Part shown: positions 59,474 to 64,000 of the stretch, piece after piece | Position numbering within the stretch: position 1 is the stretch's first letter | How the letters are laid out: each line of letters opens with the position of its first letter | Assembly: GCF_000227135.1 (NCBI RefSeq) | Contig: NC_018249.1 | Span: forward strand, 155,673 to 219,672 | Source of the DNA: Leishmania donovani | Taxonomy: Eukaryota; Euglenozoa; Kinetoplastea; Trypanosomatida; Trypanosomatidae | Reading direction: 5' to 3' | Length of the DNA: 64,000 nucleotides | Notes under the pieces: generated by a model | The model's database searches: none | Seen by the model: the letters and a program-made list of their open reading frames with translations, nothing else | What the model was told of the DNA's origin: nothing | Translations under genes and position numbers: made by a program

Positions 59474-60256
59474 CTACACGTCCCCCTCATCCACCTCCGC
59501 GTCATCGCTATCATCATCCATGGAAAAGCTCTGCTCAAGGCTTTCCTCCACCAAGGCGCGTATCTTCTCGTCGTAGGCGCTACGGTTCTCCGTCAGGAGC
59601 CGCGCCGCCGCCCCGTTGGCGGCAGAGAGTGGGTTTGGGTCTGACAGAAGGGACTGAATCGATATCAGCAGCGCCTCTAGGTTAAGCGATGATTGCCAAC
59701 TGCTCTTCAGTGTGTCCATACAGATGTTGCCGTCAACGTATACATTGGGATGAAAGACATCCTTGGTGCGGAAGCGGACCTTCGGCGGCGAGAACGGATA
59801 GTCGTCGCCGAAGATTAGGTCCAGCTTGAAGAGGCCGCCCTCCCACGGTGTGTCGCAAGGGCCCGAGATGACGGCGTGCCAGTGGAAGAAGTCACCATCC
59901 ACAGGCAGCGCGGTGATGTTGGAGCTGGTGCCCTCGGCCATGTTCTTTTGGAACGTGCGGTAATCCTGCATGAGGCGGCGCTGGGCCGTCGTGTGGTCTC
60001 TCAGCCGCTGACCGCCGCCCATCTTCTCCGCGCCGGCGCTATTGCGGCTCTGCCGAGCAGCCAGGGCCTCGGCGGAGGGCGGCTGAAACCCAGCCCGGTC
60101 CGTCGGCGTCGTCGCCTCGCCTACAGCCTGCTGGGGTTGATCCGTCACCTGCTCGTCCGTGGCGGCGGGGGGCGCCGGGGCGTGGACAGGTGGAGGCTGC
60201 GGCGCATCCTCACCGTCGCCGGTGGCAATCCGAGTCGGGAGACGAGCTGCCTGCAT
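59474..60256 (-). CDS. Ubiquitin-conjugating enzyme E2, RAD6/UBC2-like
   Basis: 260 residues from the ATG at 60256 (MQAARLPTRI). Carries ubiquitin as a thioester and passes it to substrates with an E3. The UBC fold spans about 91-240: TAQRRLMQDYRTFQ, FFHWHAVISGPCDTPWEGG, YPFSPPKVRFRT, HPN at 169-171, catalytic Cys179 in NICMDTLKSSW, SIQSLLSDPNPLSAAN, YDEKIRALVEESLEQ. An acidic C-terminal tail (MDDDSDDAEVDEGD) is like yeast Rad6. An 85-residue Pro/Ala-rich N-terminal extension is extra. RAD6-type (histone/PCNA ubiquitination) is the closest by eye, though other E2s are possible. Proteasome ATPase genes lie nearby. Confidence 0.9.
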   Translation of the reverse strand: MQAARLPTRIATGDGEDAPQPPPVHAPAPPAATDEQVTDQPQQAVGEATTPTDRAGFQPPSAEALAARQSRNSAGAEKMGGGQRLRDHTTAQRRLMQDYRTFQKNMAEGTSSNITALPVDGDFFHWHAVISGPCDTPWEGGLFKLDLIFGDDYPFSPPKVRFRTKDVFHPNVYVDGNICMDTLKSSWQSSLNLEALLISIQSLLSDPNPLSAANGAAARLLTENRSAYDEKIRALVEESLEQSFSMDDDSDDAEVDEGDV

Positions 60257-60292
60257 GGCCAGCTCGTGCAGGAAACAGGAGGAAAGACGGCG

Positions 60293-60325
60293 CTCACACC
60301 AATAAAGAGACGGTAAAAAAAAAAA
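60293..60325 (-). promoter_or_regulatory. Candidate spliced-leader acceptor for the E2 gene
   Basis: T11 tract on the minus strand (60315-60325) with first AG at 60293-60294, giving a 36-base leader to the ATG at 60256. Confidence 0.5.
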
Positions 60326-62347
60326 CGAAAAGGAGTTCAAAAGGAAACAATAAAATATGAGCTGAGGAGAGACACGGAAGCGCGCTCACGCGCACGCCAG
60401 TCGAGAGAGAGAGAGAGAGAGAGACGGTGATTCCGGCGGCCCCTTCACAATGGAGAGACACGCACCCCTGACACGCCGACGCTATTAGAGGAGAGATGAG
60501 GATAGACGTTGCAAGTGCAACACACGGCGTAATCTTCCCTGTGGATCCGATGCGTGTTGTGGGTTTGCGTGCTTGAGTCACGCGATAAGGTGAGAAAACA
60601 CGTCGAGAGTTGGCTGTTCTTTTCGTGTGTGTGTGTGTGCATGTCGACAAGCGATGGAGTAAAAGATGCAGCACCGCATCGCCAGAAAAGGACGACATAA
60701 TAACCAGACGACGGCGATGCCATACATCGTGAAGGAGTGCGGGTACGCGAACGCGTGTATGCATGCGTGTTCGGTGTAACCAGCGAGCGTGCGAGAGCAT
60801 GCGTGAGAAAGCGGCGAGGAGCAGGCAATTTGGGAAGGGCAAGTGAAGGAGGAGGTGAGAATGAGTAGCGGAGTGGAGAACTCGCAAGCGCATGCACCGG
60901 CGCAGCGGCGTATTTCTCCTGCTGTGCCATCGAACGTAGAGCCCCCGGCGTAGTGGACCGGCTCTGGGAGCTGGCTTTGAGCGCCGTCCCCGGCATCCAT
61001 CCACCCAGTGGAGCCAGCGTTGCTCACACACACACAGAGAAAAGTAAAGTTGGCGATTGTGTTTTGCGGTCCGATCGCAAGGCATTCATGTGCGCTCGAA
61101 GTGCAGCGACTTTCATGGAGGAAGAGGGAAGAAGGCATGAGCCACATGTGCCCTCTAGCACACATCACGCCCCACCCACGGCAGTTTGGGCAGCCATCTC
61201 ACACACTAAGCATCGTGGCTCCTCCTCCTCGTTAATGGCTGTTCTTTTCCCCCGCTCTCGCTCCCGAATGCGAAAAGGAAAAACACTTTGGGGAAGGGGA
61301 GGAGGAGGGGGGGGGGGCTTATCACACAGCTCATAACAATGGAGCATGTGCGAATAGAGTCACCTGCAAGTACACAGCAAACCAAAGGTACGAGCCGCGT
61401 CTCCCACCACATGAGGTCTAGCCGCCATCATGTTACCCCACATGGCCGCAAGGCACACACACATACATCCACACAGACGCACCGACAGCTCAGGAGACGC
61501 ATATTCCACGATAAGAACGTGACGGAGAGACAAAGACTGAAAAAAGGGGGGAGGGGAAGGGGAGGGAGAGAGAGAGAGCGTCAAGTGAATGCAGCCGGGG
61601 GGCGGGTAGGGAATGTGCAACCTCAGCGAAGCAAAAAAAAGCAAGCAAGCCACGCGCGGAATGCATGAAGTGTGAAAAGTGCTCGACAGACATGGTGGGA
61701 GAAAAGGGAAGCGAGCGAATGCGTCTGTCTCTTGCACGCATCCGTGGACTCGTGCACCTAAGTATGCCAGCATGCGCGTGCACGTGTGTGCGTGAGCAAG
61801 AATGTCAAGACGCCACTTTTATGGAAAGGTTGAGTTTAGGCACAGAGAGGGGCACATATACACGTGCGCATGCGCATGCACATGCATACAATCCTCTTGG
61901 CTACATGAGTGGTGCGCTTCCACGGCCGGCATGTCATCACGCACAGAACAGGAACAAAGAAATGGATCAGCGCCATATCACAGCCCTCTCGTCCTCACAA
62001 GCAACACACATAACGACAAACAAGCGCGACAACTGCACCCCTCCCCCTCCCCCGTCTCTGTGAGTGAGCGCACGCATGTGTGGCCGTGTTCCCTTCTCTT
62101 CTGCATTCTGTTTCGTCTGTCTTCCTCGTCTTCCCTCCCCCCCCCACACACACCCTCGTTTGACTGGTAATACGCACTGGTGTTGTGCAGCCTGCGACCT
62201 CTGCCCGCTCTCTTCCCCTGCTGTTTCCTTCTCTCCGTCCTGGGACGAAGTGGCGCTTCGCAGTGATCGGTGCACCACGGGGGAGGGTGGAGAGGGACAG
62301 ACGAAAAACAAAGGGGCGAGAGAGAAAGTGCGCGTGTGAATGTGCGT
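60326..62347. other. Intergenic region
   Basis: E2 5' flank and RPT5 3'UTR: GA run at 60404-60422, TG run near 60627-60638, G11 near 61308, GA run near 61566-61579. No gene supported. Confidence 0.55.
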
Positions 62348-63682
62348 TCATGCATAGTAGTTGAGGTTCGTCTTCTTGCGCGCCTGCACCGCGGCCACGC
62401 CCTCAACGAAGTCCTCGTGTGCCACATACGTGCGATCGTGGCGCAGGGCCAGCATGCCAGCCTCGACGCACACAGCCTTGAGCTGCGCGCCGTTCATGTC
62501 ATCTGTGCATCGTGCAAGCTCCTTGAAATTCACGTCCTTGTCGAGATTCATGCGGCGCGAGTGGATCTCCAAAATGCTGGCGCGCGCCTCCTCGTCCGGC
62601 ATTGGGAACTCCACCTTGCGGTCTAGGCGGCCACTGCGCAGCAGCGCCGGGTCAAGTACGTCAATGCGATTGGTAGCGGCGATCACCTTCACATCGTCGC
62701 TGCTGCCAAAGCCATCCAGCTGGGAGAGTAGCTCTAGCATGGTGCGCTGCACCTCGCGGCTGCCGTGCTTGCCCTCGTCCGAGCGCTTCGAGCCGACGGC
62801 GTCGAGCTCGTCGATGAAAATAATGGAAGGCGCTTTCTTCTTCGCAAGAGCAAACGCGTCGCGCACAATGCGGGCACCGTCGCCGATGAACATCTGCACC
62901 AGCTGCGGCCCGGCAAGGCGCAGGATACATGCGTCCGTCGCTGCCGCACAGGCACGCGCCAGCATCGTCTTTCCCGTACCGGGCGACCCGTACAGCAGTA
63001 CCCCCTTTGGGGGCTGGATGCCAATCTTCTCGAACTGCTCCTTGTGCGTGATGGGCATCACGACAGCTTCAATCAGCTCGTTGATTTGCTTATCCAGTCC
63101 ACCGACATCTGTGTACTTCTCCTTCGGCTTTTCGTCGATCTCCATCGCCTTGACACGGCTGTCGTAGTCCGGCGGCAGCGTGTCGAGCACTAGGAATGTG
63201 TCCTTGTTCACGCCTACAAGATCCTCCGGCGACAGCCGCTCCGCGTCAACGAGGCCGGCGACCGGCAGGAACACGGTGTACCGATTCGTCGTCTTTACCA
63301 CGGCGCTTTTCTGCTTCCGCTCCGGCTTCTTGCGGCCGACGGCCAGCTCCTCTGCCTCGTCCTCGTCGTCGCTCAAGTCAAGCACTTCGGCAATGCTCGC
63401 GACGAGGTAAGGCAGGCGGTTGTTCTCCTTGACACGCTTTTTGCCCATCTCCACGTCCCGCTTGAGGGAGATCAACTCCTGCTTCGAGCGGTTCTCGAAG
63501 CTACGGAGTGTCTGCGTCTCCTGGTGCAGGTTGCGCGCGCGTGTGCGCAGCTGGTCGTTCGTGAGGGTGTCAAGCTCATTCAGCTCCGCCTCGGTGATGT
63601 TCTGCAGCTTGCGCTTGTCGGCGGCCTCTTCCTGCGCTTGCGCGTAGGCGCGCGCCTCCGCTACCTCCTTCGCGGACGGCAT
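62348..63682 (-). CDS. RPT5: 26S proteasome regulatory AAA-ATPase subunit RPT5
   Basis: 444 residues from an ATG at 63682. Base-ring ATPase of the 19S particle. N-terminal coiled coil (about 15-85, LNELDTLTNDQLRTRARNLH, FENRSKQELISLKRDVE), OB domain with LVGVNKDTFLVLDTLPPDYDSRVKAMEIDEKP, then the AAA domain: DVGGLDKQINELIEAVVMP, Walker A GSPGTGKT, MFIGDGARIVRDAF, IIFIDELDAVGSKR (Walker B), AATNRIDVLDPALLRSGRLDRKVEFPMPDEEAR. The C-terminus NYYA is the HbYX gate-opening motif typical of Rpt5. The DYDSRVKAMEIDEKP and RIDVLDPALLRSGRLDRKIEFP-type sequences identify Rpt5/PSMC3. Ser replaces the first Pro position of the usual GPPGTGKT. Confidence 0.95.
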   Translation of the reverse strand: MPSAKEVAEARAYAQAQEEAADKRKLQNITEAELNELDTLTNDQLRTRARNLHQETQTLRSFENRSKQELISLKRDVEMGKKRVKENNRLPYLVASIAEVLDLSDDEDEAEELAVGRKKPERKQKSAVVKTTNRYTVFLPVAGLVDAERLSPEDLVGVNKDTFLVLDTLPPDYDSRVKAMEIDEKPKEKYTDVGGLDKQINELIEAVVMPITHKEQFEKIGIQPPKGVLLYGSPGTGKTMLARACAAATDACILRLAGPQLVQMFIGDGARIVRDAFALAKKKAPSIIFIDELDAVGSKRSDEGKHGSREVQRTMLELLSQLDGFGSSDDVKVIAATNRIDVLDPALLRSGRLDRKVEFPMPDEEARASILEIHSRRMNLDKDVNFKELARCTDDMNGAQLKAVCVEAGMLALRHDRTYVAHEDFVEGVAAVQARKKTNLNYYA

Positions 63683-64000
63683 GACTTGTTCCTAAACGAC
63701 AGAAATGCCGTGTAACGAGGCAAGTTGCTCGTGCAGCCGTGCACACACACACACACTCTTTTCCTCACGCGAATCTCGGACAAGTCCGTCGAGGGACTCG
63801 AGTCGTCTTCCGTGCTCACGTGTGCGAGGAGAGCGTGAGCAGATTGGGAACACAGAATGGGCCGAGAACCCAACACACTCGTCAGCGCAAACAAAAATGC
63901 GCAGCGCGGCAAGTAGCAGTGTGTGTATATAGGCGCCGCCGTGATGATACCTGCAAGGGGGAGGGGGAGGGGGGAGCCGATGCGTCGTCGAAATGAATAG
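63683..64000. other. 5' flank of RPT5
   Basis: Non-coding to the window edge. A possible acceptor AG (63692-63693) would give a 9-base leader. CA run at 63741-63756. Confidence 0.5.

Overview
The window looks like a piece of a Leishmania (or very close trypanosomatid) chromosome. Every supported gene lies on the minus strand and has no visible intron. Coding regions are GC-rich and encode Ala/Ser-rich proteins with long low-complexity inserts. The 0.6-4.3 kb spacers are full of CA/TG, GA and polypurine runs; read on the minus strand these are polypyrimidine tracts followed by AG, as expected for spliced-leader trans-splicing. This is one polycistronic directional gene cluster transcribed from right to left, with no strand switch. 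The gene set (duplicated RPS15, GSK3-like kinase next to a mitofusin-like GTPase, proteasome ATPases) reminds me of Leishmania chromosome 22, but that is memory, not a search. The species cannot be fixed from what I see.

In order of increasing coordinate (reverse of transcription): a partial repeat-containing coiled-coil protein (runs off base 1 and crosses an 877-N gap); ribosomal protein uS19/S15 copy 1; a 1288-residue kinetoplastid-type coiled-coil protein; a NatC catalytic subunit (NAA30-like); uS19/S15 copy 2; a first cluster of ~0.5 kb interspersed repeats; an ARC1/AIMP1-like tRNA-binding protein; a mitofusin-like dynamin GTPase; a second repeat cluster; a GSK3-like kinase; an IWS1/TFIIS-N-like elongation factor; an XRCC2-like candidate RAD51 paralogue; a TBC-domain Rab GAP; an FHA-parvulin protein (Par42 type); a PPR-like protein; a kinesin; proteasome ATPase RPT1; RER1; a PWWP-TRMO fusion; NAT9; a RAD6-like E2; and proteasome ATPase RPT5. 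Twenty protein genes are supported; no tRNA, rRNA or CRISPR was seen.

Neighbouring genes do not form pathway operons: trypanosomatid polycistrons mix functions. Still, RPT1, RPT5 and the E2 all belong to ubiquitin-proteasome biology, and the two S15 copies look homogenised. Several upstream open-frame extensions begin with GTG or TTG, so I moved starts to the first ATG (for example at 9289, 26079, 32494, 36820, 39384, 42656, 54856). Six runs of N are present. At least one (4153-4251) is probably a false gap between overlapping contigs, and two others sit inside or beside the repeat clusters, so repeat copy number there should not be trusted.
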